NCBI GenBank assembly: GCA_011390955.1
Contig: JAABRM010000048.1
Span: 1-54,950, forward strand
Direction of reading: 5' to 3'
Length of the DNA: 54,950 nt
DNA from: Oscillatoriales cyanobacterium
GTDB taxonomy: Bacteria > Cyanobacteriota > Cyanobacteriia > Cyanobacteriales > Laspinemataceae
Positions 27,301-35,139 of the stretch are shown here, piece by piece; the stretch's first letter is position 1; every line of letters starts with the position of its first letter. Made by a program: the position numbers and the translations under genes. The notes under the pieces are model-generated. The model was not told where the DNA came from, did no database searches, and saw nothing but the letters and a program-made list of their open reading frames with translations.

Positions 27301-27789
27301 CATTTGATTTGGATGGATATGCGAATGCCCGTGATGGATGGATACACAGCCACTCAACAGATTAAAGCCACAAAAAAAGGAAAATCTACGATAATTATTG
27401 CCGTAACTGCTAGTGTATTAGAAGCAGAAAAAGCCGAAGTATTTGCCGTTGGGTGCGATGATTTTCTCCGCAAACCTTTTCGGGAAGAAGAAATATTTGA
27501 ACTTATGCACCAACATTTAGGAATCCGTTACCTATATGAAGAGGTGACAATTGACAGAGAATCTCCCGTTAAAAAATCCACAGCAAATCTATTAAGCCGC
27601 GATGATTTAATGAACTTGCCCAAATCTATTCAGCAGGAATTACCAAAGTGTTTATTAACAGGTAACTTGGCGTTATTAGCCACAATTATCGACCAAATTA
27701 GAGGAGAAAATCCCCCATTAGCGAATGCGATTCAAGACTGCTGCGATCGCTTTCAATACGAGAAAATTTTAAACTTACTTTCCCCATGA
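24373..27789 (+). CDS. APC-type permease fused to PAS, histidine kinase and receiver domains
   Basis: The protein has 1138 residues from ATG 24373. Residues about 20-440 form a 12-helix-like membrane domain resembling APC-superfamily amino-acid permeases (SLTGLLLWPGAVIGMHHALG, WPEMSGGTSNYATRLLKSYP, AYASEGAAAFIADSRNPS, CANTVALCARSLYQLSLDGYI). Two further membrane segments lie around 470-530. A PAS domain (about 535-620) and a coiled coil follow. The HisKA box ANMSHELRTPLNAI has His688, and the ATPase has N-box LINLINNAIKFTE, DTGVGI and GTGLGL. A receiver (LLIVDD, Asp982 in WMDMRMPVMDG, Lys in LRKPF) leads to a C-terminal tail that may be a degenerate Hpt. It probably senses a transported or bound solute, by analogy with CbrA-type transporter-kinases (inference). 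Its stop overlaps the next start by 4 nt. Confidence 0.9.
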   Translation: MSRFIAQYHHHQPTLRLGRSFSRLEDFGFSLTGLLLWPGAVIGMHHALGAQAVFVWVPAAIVGILLNIQLARVGSHWPEMSGGTSNYATRLLKSYPTLGLYAASGYFIGWVAIIPINAIVLTNLIAALLTPYQIEVPYIALKIGFTLIAFILAFSGNRALAILHLIFMVPATGFLLVFAIQGLGWLLLSPNSPGFFPEVWPEFSFVEWAKWYIVAVFTAYASEGAAAFIADSRNPSAALYYLKMTAGLLPIVYVGGSWVVMRLASDRALGKNILLNLSETARHFWGESATVLIVLLLAFACLLSCANTVALCARSLYQLSLDGYIAPVFSTVSRRGVLGPALSATLVISIACLIWGDIIQIVWITGTGYLISMMAMHLGLWLNRGKPQVLWPKWSLAFLIVEAIALLVGGWGWGAADFIIGLTIPALLIVGDRAIARLPWAIFHPAWWNQRYQVKTAEDFKDFVGLQVSVVVFLACGATGMGWFLRSLLDPLPAQVQSSIMAILVITAGFVGVAIACWTSLPQVARIVEAREQSELLFTIAQDAIGTIDRLGVIRQVNPAMSKLFQTPAKQLIGCHLKEYLTDLPDAVNNWPRLSEQHFILGEQHQILEMSTSELTHEASEENVIILRDITAQKQAEAALRRSEAQLREQAQQLEIRVQQRTAELAKAKEKADAANAAKSRFIANMSHELRTPLNAILGFSQMMMRSANFPEEHQENLQIIYNSGDHLLTLINNVLDLSKIEAGQTTLNPKNFDLYRLLADIESLLYLKAQAKGLQIFIEPASDLPQYICTDEVKLRQILINLINNAIKFTENGGVSVRVSSQLAASQNQVQIYFEVTDTGVGIAPEEMEQLFQAFSQTSSGKQAQEGTGLGLVISRSFVKLMGGNLEVFSQLGKGTTFKFDINAIPVAGDRVVTNKPPQKILKMEPGQGSYRLLIVDDKPFNRKLLTELLSPLGFELQEASNGQEAIEIWQSWQPHLIWMDMRMPVMDGYTATQQIKATKKGKSTIIIAVTASVLEAEKAEVFAVGCDDFLRKPFREEEIFELMHQHLGIRYLYEEVTIDRESPVKKSTANLLSRDDLMNLPKSIQQELPKCLLTGNLALLATIIDQIRGENPPLANAIQDCCDRFQYEKILNLLSP

Positions 27790-29186
27790 CTATGAATATG
27801 GATACCAATGAACCTCAATCCGGCAATATCTTAATTATCGACGATACTCCGGCCAACTTACAATTATTAATGGGGCTATTATCACAAAAAGGATATACGG
27901 TGCGCCCGGTTCCCAGTGGCAAATTAGCCCTCCAGGGAATTCATTTCAACTATCCCGATCTGATTCTCCTAGATATTTCTATGCCAGACATGGACGGTTA
28001 TCAAGTCTGCCAGGAACTGAAAAAAAACGAAAAAACTAGAGAAATTCCAGTTATCTTTGTCAGCGCTTTTGATGATGTATTGGATAAATTAAAAGCATTT
28101 GAAGTAGGTGGCATTGATTATATCACTAAACCCTTTAACGATCGCGAAGTCCTAGCCAGAGTCAAAACCCATATTTCTCTCTATAGATTGCAACAACAAT
28201 TGCAGGAAAAAACTAAAATTCAAGATATGCAACTCGCGGATCAAAATGCCCTGTTGCAAAAAATTAATCAAAAATTGGAACTAGCTAATCAAGAATTATG
28301 CCAACGTTTACAACAACTGCAAGACGCCCAACTGCAATTAGTCGAAAGTGAAAAAATGGCCACTTTAGGTCAATTAGTGGCCGGAATAGCTCACGAAATT
28401 AATAATCCAATTGGCTTTTTAAAAGGCAATATTGAACCGGCCAAAAACTATGTGGAAGATTTACTTAGCTTAATAGAAATGTATGGCAAAACGTTTCCCA
28501 ATCCTGGGGCAGCGATTCAAAAACAAATTGAGCAAATTGATTTAGATTTTTTACGAGAAGATTTGCCAAAATTAATTAATTCTATGAATTTAGGCGTGGA
28601 ACGAATCCGCCACATTACTAACTCTTTGAGAATTTTTTCCCGCACCGATAGCGATCGCAAAGTTTCCTTAAAAATTCACGAGGGAATCGAGAGTACCCTG
28701 CTGATTTTAAAACATCGGATCAAAGCTAATGAAAATCGCCCGGAGATTCTGATTGTCAAAAATTATGGAGATTTACCGGAAATATGCTGTTTTCCCGGTC
28801 AGCTTAATCAAGTATTTATGAATTTGTTATCAAATGCGATCGATGCCTTAGAGGAAAGTAATGAAGGCAGAAATTTTGCGGATATTAAAGCCAATCCTAA
28901 TAAAATATTAATCCAAACTCGCTTAGAAAAGTCCTTGTCCGCCAGTGGGCGCAACGCGGGCTTAACGATCAAAATTGCTGATAATGGCATTGGCATGAAG
29001 GAGGAGGTAAGAGAGCGAATTTTTGACCAAGGTTTTACCACTAAATCCGTTGGCAAAGGCACCGGACTCGGATTGGCGATCGCCCGTAAAATTGTCACGG
29101 AAAAACATCATGGCACCCTCACCTGTGCATCAAAACCGGGCATTGGCACCGAGTTTACTATATGGCTGCCCACGGATAACTGCTAA
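27786..29186 (+). CDS. Receiver-histidine kinase, partner of the permease-kinase
   Basis: The protein has 466 residues. ATG 27786 overlaps the preceding TGA (ATGA), so translation is coupled. An N-terminal receiver (NILIIDDTPANLQLLMGLL, Asp63 in LLDISMPDMDGY, Lys in YITKPFND) is followed by a coiled coil (about 130-195). The kinase core has the H-box MATLGQLVAGIAHEINNP with His203, the N-box VFMNLLSNAIDALEE, G1 KIADNGIGM, F-box FTTKS and G2 GTGLGLAIARKI. There is no DNA-binding output and no membrane segment. It is the soluble second half of a phosphorelay. The likely flow is permease-kinase to its own receiver, or to this receiver, which in turn tunes this kinase (inference). Confidence 0.93.
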   Translation: MTMNMDTNEPQSGNILIIDDTPANLQLLMGLLSQKGYTVRPVPSGKLALQGIHFNYPDLILLDISMPDMDGYQVCQELKKNEKTREIPVIFVSAFDDVLDKLKAFEVGGIDYITKPFNDREVLARVKTHISLYRLQQQLQEKTKIQDMQLADQNALLQKINQKLELANQELCQRLQQLQDAQLQLVESEKMATLGQLVAGIAHEINNPIGFLKGNIEPAKNYVEDLLSLIEMYGKTFPNPGAAIQKQIEQIDLDFLREDLPKLINSMNLGVERIRHITNSLRIFSRTDSDRKVSLKIHEGIESTLLILKHRIKANENRPEILIVKNYGDLPEICCFPGQLNQVFMNLLSNAIDALEESNEGRNFADIKANPNKILIQTRLEKSLSASGRNAGLTIKIADNGIGMKEEVRERIFDQGFTTKSVGKGTGLGLAIARKIVTEKHHGTLTCASKPGIGTEFTIWLPTDNC

Positions 29187-29240
29187 TATTTATGCTAATA
29201 TTTATGCTAATATTTAACTTAGCGGTAATCCCTTTTTATC

Positions 29241-29302
29241 CTTTGTGTCCTTCGTGTCTTTGTGGTGAAAAAATAAACCACAAAGACACGAAGCACACAA
29301 AG
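29241..29302. repeat. Long hairpin of the ACCACAAAGACACGAAG family
   Basis: Left arm 29241-29266 and right arm 29277-29302 match at 25 of 26 positions around a 10-nt loop. A decayed relative lies at the same place behind the second SulP gene (31144-31196), and a fragment near 13981. Three 12-nt GCTAATATTTAT units precede it (about 29182-29217). Confidence 0.88.
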
Positions 29303-29310
29303 AAGCAAAA

Positions 29311-31059
29311 TTAACGACATTCCAAGATTTTCATCCCTTGATCCGTGGTTAAAAAGATGCGATCGCGCCCTAATTTTTCCACAAAACCGATCTTTTCTAA
29401 CTTATCCATCACCGGGCCTTTCACCTCTGACATATAAAACTCGATCCCCATATTCTCTAAATCCAAAATCAAGCTTTGTAAAGTTTCCAAAGCACTGCCG
29501 TCAATCAAATTAACCGCACTGCAAACCAATAATAAAGACTTTACCTCTGGATTCTCGCTGACAGCTTGCATGACGTAGTTTTCCAGATACTTTGTATTCA
29601 CAAAATATAAACTTTCATCCACGCGGACGGCTAAAACATGGGGGCAAGTTTTCACCGGATGGCGTAAAACATTTCTAAAATGTTCCGTATCTTCTACTCG
29701 TCCCACAACGGCGATATGAGGTACACTGGTTCGCCATAAATGTAACAGTACGGAAATTAGCGCACCGAGCATAATTCCTGTTCCTACATTGGTGAGGATT
29801 ACCGCCACGAAAGCGGTTAACCAGGCGATCGCATCAGCTTTATCATAATTCCATAACCGTTTCAAGGTAGCAAAATCCAATAAATCGCCCGCCGCCGCTA
29901 AAATAATTGCGGCTAAACTGGTTTTGGGGAGGAAATAAAATAACGGGGTTAAAAATAACACGGTTAGGGCTAAAATTCCCCCGGTCATAATACTGGCAAG
30001 TCCCGTATTTGCCCCCGCAGAAAAATTCACCACCGAACGACTTAAACCCCCGGTAATTGGATAACCTCCCGTAAATGCGGCGGCTACATTTGCCCCACCC
30101 AAGGCAATAAATTCCTGATTTGCATCGACTTTTTTGCCCTTTTTCCCGGCTAAAAATTTACCCACCGCAAAGGCTTCTGTAAACCCGACAAAACTAATGG
30201 CTAAAGCCGATGGTATGAGTGATTCTATAGTATTCAGATCGAATAAGGGTAAAGTTAGCGGTGGCAACCCTTGGGGAATACTTCCCACCACTTTAACTCC
30301 CGCCACCCGATCTAATTGCAATCCCCAAACAACTAGAGAACTGACAATCACGACAATCAGCGGACCAGTTTTACTGATAAAGGCGATTTTGACAGGATTA
30401 ACGCCCCGTTTTTTCAGTTGTCCTCCCAGCCCTTTTTTGAAATAGAATAAACTCAGTAAGGAGATTGCTCCCAAAGCGAAGGTAATTTTATTGGTATTGC
30501 TAATTTGCTGACCCAGGTAATTCACGGTCATTAAAAATGACTCTGTTTGGGGAATTTCTAAGCCAAACAAATGCTTAACTTGGCTAAATTCGACGACAAT
30601 TGCTGCCGATGTAATAAAGCCGGAAATCACCGCTTGACTGAGGAGATTTACCAGAAACCCTAAGCGGAAAACCCCCATAAATATCTCGATCGCCCCCACC
30701 AGAAAAGCCAGGGTAATCGCATAAGCCAAATAGTTTGACTTATCGGGAGATAATGCCCCAATTGCTGTGGCCACCATCAAAGAATCCACCGCAACCGGGG
30801 CAACGGATAGTATTCTCGCCGTACCCAAAAAAGCGTAAACTACCTGGGGTAAAATACTGGCATACAGTCCCACTTGGGGGGGCAAACCGGCCAGCATTGC
30901 ATAAGCCATCCCTTGGGGAATTAACAGACTCGCAACGATAATCCCCGCTGTCAGATCGCCGGATAAATCTTCTCGCCGGTAATTCAAGCCCCAGTCTAGA
31001 ATTGGCAAATATTTGCTCAAAGTAGCACCCGCCTTTGAGCGCTTTAATTCATTAATCAT
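29311..31059 (-). CDS. SulP-family anion transporter with STAS domain (copy A)
   Basis: The protein has 582 residues when started at ATG 31059. That start matches the sister copy (MINELKRSKAG against MINKLNRSKWG). The longer frame to 31131 only adds translation of a palindromic repeat. SulP signatures: GLNYRREDLSGDLTAGIIVA, SLLIPQGMAYAMLAGLPPQVGLYAS and GGYPITGGLSRSVVNFSAGA, with 10-12 membrane helices. A cytoplasmic STAS domain follows from about residue 440 (VLAVRVDESLYFVNTKYLEN, LLLVCSAVNLIDGSALETLQ). SulP proteins move sulfate, bicarbonate or other anions; the sulfur genes next door favour a sulfur oxyanion, but bicarbonate (BicA-like) is possible. Confidence 0.92.
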   Translation of the reverse strand: MINELKRSKAGATLSKYLPILDWGLNYRREDLSGDLTAGIIVASLLIPQGMAYAMLAGLPPQVGLYASILPQVVYAFLGTARILSVAPVAVDSLMVATAIGALSPDKSNYLAYAITLAFLVGAIEIFMGVFRLGFLVNLLSQAVISGFITSAAIVVEFSQVKHLFGLEIPQTESFLMTVNYLGQQISNTNKITFALGAISLLSLFYFKKGLGGQLKKRGVNPVKIAFISKTGPLIVVIVSSLVVWGLQLDRVAGVKVVGSIPQGLPPLTLPLFDLNTIESLIPSALAISFVGFTEAFAVGKFLAGKKGKKVDANQEFIALGGANVAAAFTGGYPITGGLSRSVVNFSAGANTGLASIMTGGILALTVLFLTPLFYFLPKTSLAAIILAAAGDLLDFATLKRLWNYDKADAIAWLTAFVAVILTNVGTGIMLGALISVLLHLWRTSVPHIAVVGRVEDTEHFRNVLRHPVKTCPHVLAVRVDESLYFVNTKYLENYVMQAVSENPEVKSLLLVCSAVNLIDGSALETLQSLILDLENMGIEFYMSEVKGPVMDKLEKIGFVEKLGRDRIFLTTDQGMKILECR

Positions 31060-31110
31060 TTCTCGATCTTGGGAATCGTACTTAATTTGGCAATTTTTAT
31101 ATTCTAAATG

Positions 31111-31196
31111 AATAGGGTGGGCAATGCCCACCCTACATTGTTACTTTGTGTCGAAAGTGGTGAAACAATAAACCACTTGCGACACGAAGCACAGAA
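31111..31196. repeat. GTAGGGTGGGC palindrome plus decayed hairpin behind SulP copy B
   Basis: AATAGGGTGGGCAATGCCCACCCTAC (31111-31136) is followed by an imperfect hairpin (31144-31196). The hairpin corresponds to the element at 29241 by position and by the shared GTGGTGAAA.AATAAACCAC loop region. It belongs to the duplicated unit hairpin-plus-SulP. Confidence 0.75.
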
Positions 31197-31206
31197 AGGA
31201 GCAAAA

Positions 31207-32955
31207 TTAACGAACTTCCAAGATTTTCATCCCTTGATCCGTGGTTAAAAAGATGCGATCGCGCCCTAATTTCTCCACAAAACCGACCTTTTCTAGCTTA
31301 TCCATCACCGGGCCTTTCACCTCTGACATATAAAACTCGATCCCCATATTCTCTAAATCCAAAATCAAGCTTTGTAAAGTTTCCAAAGCACTGCCGTCAA
31401 TTAAATTAACCGCGCTGCAAACCAATAATAAAGACTTCACCTCTGGATTCTTGCGAACGGCTTGCATGACATAATTTTCCAGATACTTTGTATTCACAAA
31501 ATACAAACTTTCATCCACCCGGACGGCTAAAACATGGGGGCAAGTTTTCACTGGATGGCGTAAAACATTTCTATAATGTTCCGTATCTTCTACTCGTCCT
31601 ACAAGGGCGATATGGGGTACACTGGTTCGCCATAAATGTAACAATAAAGAAATTACCGCACCGAACATAATTCCTTTTTCTACACTGGTGAGTAATACCG
31701 CCACAAAAGCCGCTAACCAGGCGATCGCATCCGCTTTATCGTAATTCCATAACCGTTTCAATGTGGCAAAATCCAGTAAATTGCCCACAGCCACTAAAAT
31801 AATCGCCGCTAAACTGGTTTGGGGCAGAAAATAAAATAACGGGGTTAAAAATAACACGGTTAGGGCTAAAATTACGGCGGTAATAATTCCCGCGAGTGCG
31901 GTATTTGCCCCAGCAGAAAAATTCACCACCGAACGACTTAAACCCCCAGTAATCGGATAACCTCCCGTAAATGCGGCGGCGACATTTGCCCCACCCAAAG
32001 CAATAAATTCCTGATTTGCATCAACTTTTTGACCCCTTTTAGCGGCCAAAAATTTACCCACCGCAAAGGCTTCCATAAACCCGACGAAACTAATAGCTAA
32101 AGCCGGGGTGATTAATGATTCTATAGTATTCAGATCGAATAAGGGTAAAGTTAGCGGTGGCAAACCTTGGGGAATCTTTCCCACCACTTTAACTGCCGCC
32201 ACCCGATCTAATTGCAATCCCCAAACAACTAAAGAACTGACAATCACCACAATTAAGGGGCCGGTTTTACTGATAAATGCGATCGCCTTGGGGTTGACAC
32301 CCCATTTTTTCAGTTGTTCCCCCAACCCTTTTTTAAAATATAATAAACTCAGTAAGCAGATCGATCCTAAACCAAGGGTAATCCCATTAGTATTGCTAAG
32401 TTGCTGCCCCAGATAATTCAGGGTCATTAAAAATGATTCGGTCTGGGGAATTTTCAAGCCAAACAAATGCTTAACTTGGCTAAAGCCGATGATAATTGCT
32501 GCTGCCGTAATAAAGCCGGAAATCACCGCTTGGCTGAGAAAATTTACCAGAAATCCTAGGCGAAAAACCCCCATAAAAATCTCGATCGCCCCCACCAAAA
32601 AAGCCAGGGTAATCGCATAAGCCAAATAGTTTGACTCATCCGGGGCTAAGGCACTAATCGCCGTTGCCACCATCAAAGAATCCACCGCAACCGGGGCAAC
32701 GGATAGCATTCTGGCAGTGCCCAAAAAAGCGTAAATTACCTGGGGCAAAATACTGGCATACAGTCCCACTTGGGGGGGCAAACCCGCCAGCATTGCATAA
32801 GCCATGCCTTGAGGAATTAACAAACTCGCAACGATGATCCCCGCCGTAATATCTCCCGATAAATCTTGCCGCCGATAATTTAAACCCCAGTCTAGAATTG
32901 GCAAATATTCGCTCAAAGTAGCACCCCACTTTGAGCGATTTAATTTATTAATCAT
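31207..32955 (-). CDS. SulP-family anion transporter with STAS domain (copy B)
   Basis: The protein has 582 residues from ATG 32955. It has the same length and domain order as copy A and is nearly identical in the SulP signature and in the last 130 residues (STAS). The middle differs more: copy A has SAAIVVEFSQVKHLFGLEIP where copy B has TAAAIIIGFSQVKHLFGLKIP. Similarity continues for about 10 nt past the stop and into the hairpin behind each gene, so the whole gene with its 3' region was duplicated in tandem. Copy-specific changes in the membrane part may separate substrate range or affinity (inference). Confidence 0.92.
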   Translation of the reverse strand: MINKLNRSKWGATLSEYLPILDWGLNYRRQDLSGDITAGIIVASLLIPQGMAYAMLAGLPPQVGLYASILPQVIYAFLGTARMLSVAPVAVDSLMVATAISALAPDESNYLAYAITLAFLVGAIEIFMGVFRLGFLVNFLSQAVISGFITAAAIIIGFSQVKHLFGLKIPQTESFLMTLNYLGQQLSNTNGITLGLGSICLLSLLYFKKGLGEQLKKWGVNPKAIAFISKTGPLIVVIVSSLVVWGLQLDRVAAVKVVGKIPQGLPPLTLPLFDLNTIESLITPALAISFVGFMEAFAVGKFLAAKRGQKVDANQEFIALGGANVAAAFTGGYPITGGLSRSVVNFSAGANTALAGIITAVILALTVLFLTPLFYFLPQTSLAAIILVAVGNLLDFATLKRLWNYDKADAIAWLAAFVAVLLTSVEKGIMFGAVISLLLHLWRTSVPHIALVGRVEDTEHYRNVLRHPVKTCPHVLAVRVDESLYFVNTKYLENYVMQAVRKNPEVKSLLLVCSAVNLIDGSALETLQSLILDLENMGIEFYMSEVKGPVMDKLEKVGFVEKLGRDRIFLTTDQGMKILEVR

Positions 32956-33010
32956 TTCTTAATATTTATACTTGTATTTCTCGTAATTTGGCCATGCTTA
33001 TATTTTCAAT

Positions 33011-33037
33011 GAATAGGGTGGGCATTGCCCACCCTAC
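33011..33037. repeat. GTAGGGTGGGC palindrome between rhodanese and SulP genes
   Basis: AATAGGGTGGGCATTGCCCACCCTAC lies just past the stop of the rhodanese gene (minus strand). It is the same element as at 31111-31136, separated by the SulP copy B gene. Confidence 0.85.
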
Positions 33038-33048
33038 TTTCTAGATGC

Positions 33049-33582
33049 TTACTGATTATAAGGCAACTTGGCCAATAACCTCGCCATCATGCAAGTATTT
33101 GTCGTCCCAGCAAAGACTAAACCGGCACCAACAAAACCACTCAAGAACAGGTACTTGGGAGAAACAGTCGCCCCTAGAATAGTCCCGGCTAAGACTAAGG
33201 AACCGGCGACAATTTGCACTTGGCGCATAATGCTAATGGGGGCATTTTTATTCACTTTGGTGGGATAACCGGCTTGTTTCCAAGCATTAATCCCCCCTTC
33301 CAGATGAACTACTTTGTCAAAGCCAGCCTCTAATAGTTTTTTCGCCGCTTGTCCCGAACGATTGCTGCTTTGGCAATATAAAATGACTTGGGGGGAAGTT
33401 TGACGGGGTACTTTGTTGGCATCAAAACTGGACAAAGGAAGTAGAGTTGCCCCGGCAATATGTTCTCCGGCAAACTCCGAAGGTTCGCGGACATCAATCA
33501 GTTGGACAAGGTTTTGGTCAATTAACTGTTTGAGGGTTTCGGCATTGACAGTTTGAATTTGTCCGTTAGCTGAGATAGTCAT
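33049..33582 (-). CDS. Membrane-anchored rhodanese (rhodanese + DUF2892, YgaP-like)
   Basis: The protein has 177 residues from ATG 33582; a TTG at 33624 in the same frame is less likely. The rhodanese domain (about 10-115) has LIDVREPSEFAGEHIAGATLL, the active-site loop VILYCQSSNRSGQAAKKL with Cys70, and LEGGINAWKQAGYP. Two membrane segments of DUF2892 type follow (VQIVAGSLVLAGTILGATVS, FLSGFVGAGLVFAGTTNTCMMARLLAKLP). This is the layout of YgaP. It carries sulfane sulfur as a Cys persulfide. The gap to the persulfide dioxygenase gene upstream is 80 nt in the same direction, indicating an operon for sulfane-sulfur handling. Confidence 0.93.
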   Translation of the reverse strand: MTISANGQIQTVNAETLKQLIDQNLVQLIDVREPSEFAGEHIAGATLLPLSSFDANKVPRQTSPQVILYCQSSNRSGQAAKKLLEAGFDKVVHLEGGINAWKQAGYPTKVNKNAPISIMRQVQIVAGSLVLAGTILGATVSPKYLFLSGFVGAGLVFAGTTNTCMMARLLAKLPYNQ

Positions 33583-33662
33583 AGAGATTGATTCTTGGTT
33601 GATTTGGTGTGGTAATTGTATCAATGGTACTTCTTAGATTATAGCGTCGCCACTCATCCAAG

Positions 33663-34349
33663 TTAGGCCATACCACAACTTTGGTTGGCGGGGACGGCTT
33701 CCATCATTTTTTTCGGGTTGGGCAGATTTAGGGAACCCATAAATTGAATGAAATTGTCGCGATCGCGCCCCACAAATCTGGGATTAAGTTGTTTTTCTTC
33801 GCCAATGCTAGAAACCATCATCCCTCGGTAGTCGTGACCGGGATAAACCAAGGTTTCATCGGGTAAAGTAAACAGTCTTTGGGTGACCGCATCATACAAG
33901 GTTCCCGCATCCCCACTTTGGAAATCCGTGCGTCCACACCCGCGAATAAACAACGCATCTCCAGTCAGTACCATCAGCCGATTGACTAGATAAGCATAGT
34001 GACTATCGGTATGACCCAAAGTAGCGATCGCCTGAATTTCGATGTCACCCACTCTTAACATTTCCCCATCAGCGATATGGCGATCGGCACAGCTTACCTG
34101 AGCCCCTTCGGGGACGATACCGGAACAGCCAGTCAGTTCGCGCAGCTTGCCCGTTCCCGTAATATGATCCGCATGGACATGAGTCTCCAGACAATAACGC
34201 AGGGTCAAACCCAGTTCTTGAATTAATTTATAGTCGCGTTCCACTTGTTCGATCACTGGATCGACCAAAACCGCTTCTTTGGTGGTGCGATCGGCGATCA
34301 GATAAGTATAGGTGCAGGATTCTTGATCAAACAGTTGTCTAAATAACAT
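33663..34349 (-). CDS. ETHE1-type persulfide dioxygenase (metallo-beta-lactamase fold)
   Basis: The protein has 228 residues from ATG 34349; GGAAG precedes it. The metal motif HVHADH (57-62), LGHTDSH with His113, GDALFIRGCGRTDF with Asp131, and YPGHDYRG with His172 match ETHE1/Blh enzymes. These use one Fe(II) bound by two His and one Asp to oxidise glutathione persulfide to sulfite. The C-terminal ending PANQSCGMA is also typical. It probably works with the membrane rhodanese encoded just downstream, which can shuttle sulfane sulfur. It is divergent from an ArsR-type regulator and is probably its target (inference from two Cys and shared operator-like sequences). Confidence 0.92.
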   Translation of the reverse strand: MLFRQLFDQESCTYTYLIADRTTKEAVLVDPVIEQVERDYKLIQELGLTLRYCLETHVHADHITGTGKLRELTGCSGIVPEGAQVSCADRHIADGEMLRVGDIEIQAIATLGHTDSHYAYLVNRLMVLTGDALFIRGCGRTDFQSGDAGTLYDAVTQRLFTLPDETLVYPGHDYRGMMVSSIGEEKQLNPRFVGRDRDNFIQFMGSLNLPNPKKMMEAVPANQSCGMA

Positions 34350-34441
34350 GGCTGACTTCCGGGTACTTGTACATTGGGATAAGGAGAAAAAATATCGTCC
34401 GCTACCAGTTGCTTCTACTGGATCGCTTTTCTTTTTTAATT

Positions 34442-34463
34442 TATACTATTATGAGTATATAGT
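34442..34463. promoter_or_regulatory. Candidate operator/promoter of the persulfide dioxygenase operon
   Basis: TATACT and AGTATA (34442-34447 and 34454-34459) form a perfect 6-bp dyad with a 6-nt centre. An overlapping ACTAT...ATAGT dyad is also present. A similar string CTATTGAGTCTATATATCG precedes the ArsR gene at 35109-35127. It is about 95 nt upstream of the ETHE1 start and AT-rich like many ArsR-family operators. Confidence 0.45.
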
Positions 34464-34550
34464 GATATCGTAGAGATGTCAAGGGAGAGCGATCGAGTAA
34501 TTTTTGTCCGCAAGTCCGCCAGTCCGCCAGTCCTAAGCTTTTTGTCATTA

Positions 34551-34620
34551 GTTACTTATACTTAGTTATTTATACTTAGTTACTTATGCTTAGTTATTTA
34601 TACTTAGTTATTTATACTTA
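34551..34620. repeat. Five 14-bp tandem repeats (GTTATTTATACTTA)
   Basis: Five consecutive units with exact 14-bp period; units 1 and 3 carry single-base variants (GTTACTTATACTTA, GTTACTTATGCTTA). Confidence 0.95.
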
Positions 34621-34648
34621 GCGATCTGTCAGGACTGATTTCGCAGCG

Positions 34649-34850
34649 AATAACCAACAACAAATAACCAACAACAAATAACGACCCCCCCCAACCCCCC
34701 CCTTCAAAGGGGGGCAACAAATAACCAACAACAAATAACCAACAACAAATAACCAACAACAAATAACCAACAACAAATAACCAACAACAAATAACCAACA
34801 ACAAATAACCAACAACAAATAACCAACAACAAATAACCAACAACAAATAA
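34649..34850. repeat. 14-bp tandem repeats (AACAACAAATAACC), interrupted once
   Basis: Some 13 units run from 34649 to 34850, broken at 34683-34715 by a C-rich/G-rich hairpin (CCCCCCCTTCAAAGGGGGG). The period is constant with no spacers, so it is not CRISPR. Open frames through it translate as LLVICCWLFVVGY and are artefacts. Confidence 0.95.
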
Positions 34851-35065
34851 AATATTTGCCCTAGGGGATTGATTAACTATAAAGCTATGTGGTAATATAG
34901 CCAACATTTGACTCATCTTACTGGCTAAAGAAGAATTAGCCGACTGTCCCATGTCAGATAATTCTTCCCGATCACCTAGATGCTTGACCATTTATTTCGG
35001 TGGCATTGCCGCGCCGCGATCGAGTCTTATGCTAAAAATGATGATGAATAGTTCCCACTTAACGG

Positions 35066-35127
35066 CTTATTTAAATTAGAATAAGTCAGCGATCGCCCGA
35101 CAGTCTATCTATTGAGTCTATATATCG
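35066..35127 (+). promoter_or_regulatory. Candidate regulatory region of the ArsR-type gene
   Basis: A dyad CTTATT (35066-35071) and AATAAG (35080-35085) is followed by CTATTGAGTCTATATATCG (35109-35127). The latter resembles the dyad region upstream of the ETHE1 gene. Either could bind the regulator; autoregulation is usual for ArsR proteins. Confidence 0.4.
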
Positions 35128-35139
35128 AGGTTATTTTCA

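Noticed and set aside
32654-32929. Minus-strand frame inside SulP copy B
   Set aside because: Out-of-frame shadow of a strongly conserved transporter gene.
34649-34850. Possible CRISPR array
   Set aside because: Units are 14 bp with no spacers between them. The 50-bp arrays at 45951 and 49775 also lack variable spacers, and no cas gene is present.
34604-34991. Minus-strand frames reading LLVICCWLFVVGY repeats
   Set aside because: They translate the AACAACAAATAACC array; a 14-bp unit gives an endless hydrophobic pattern in several frames. No ribosome binding site or non-repeat part looks like protein.
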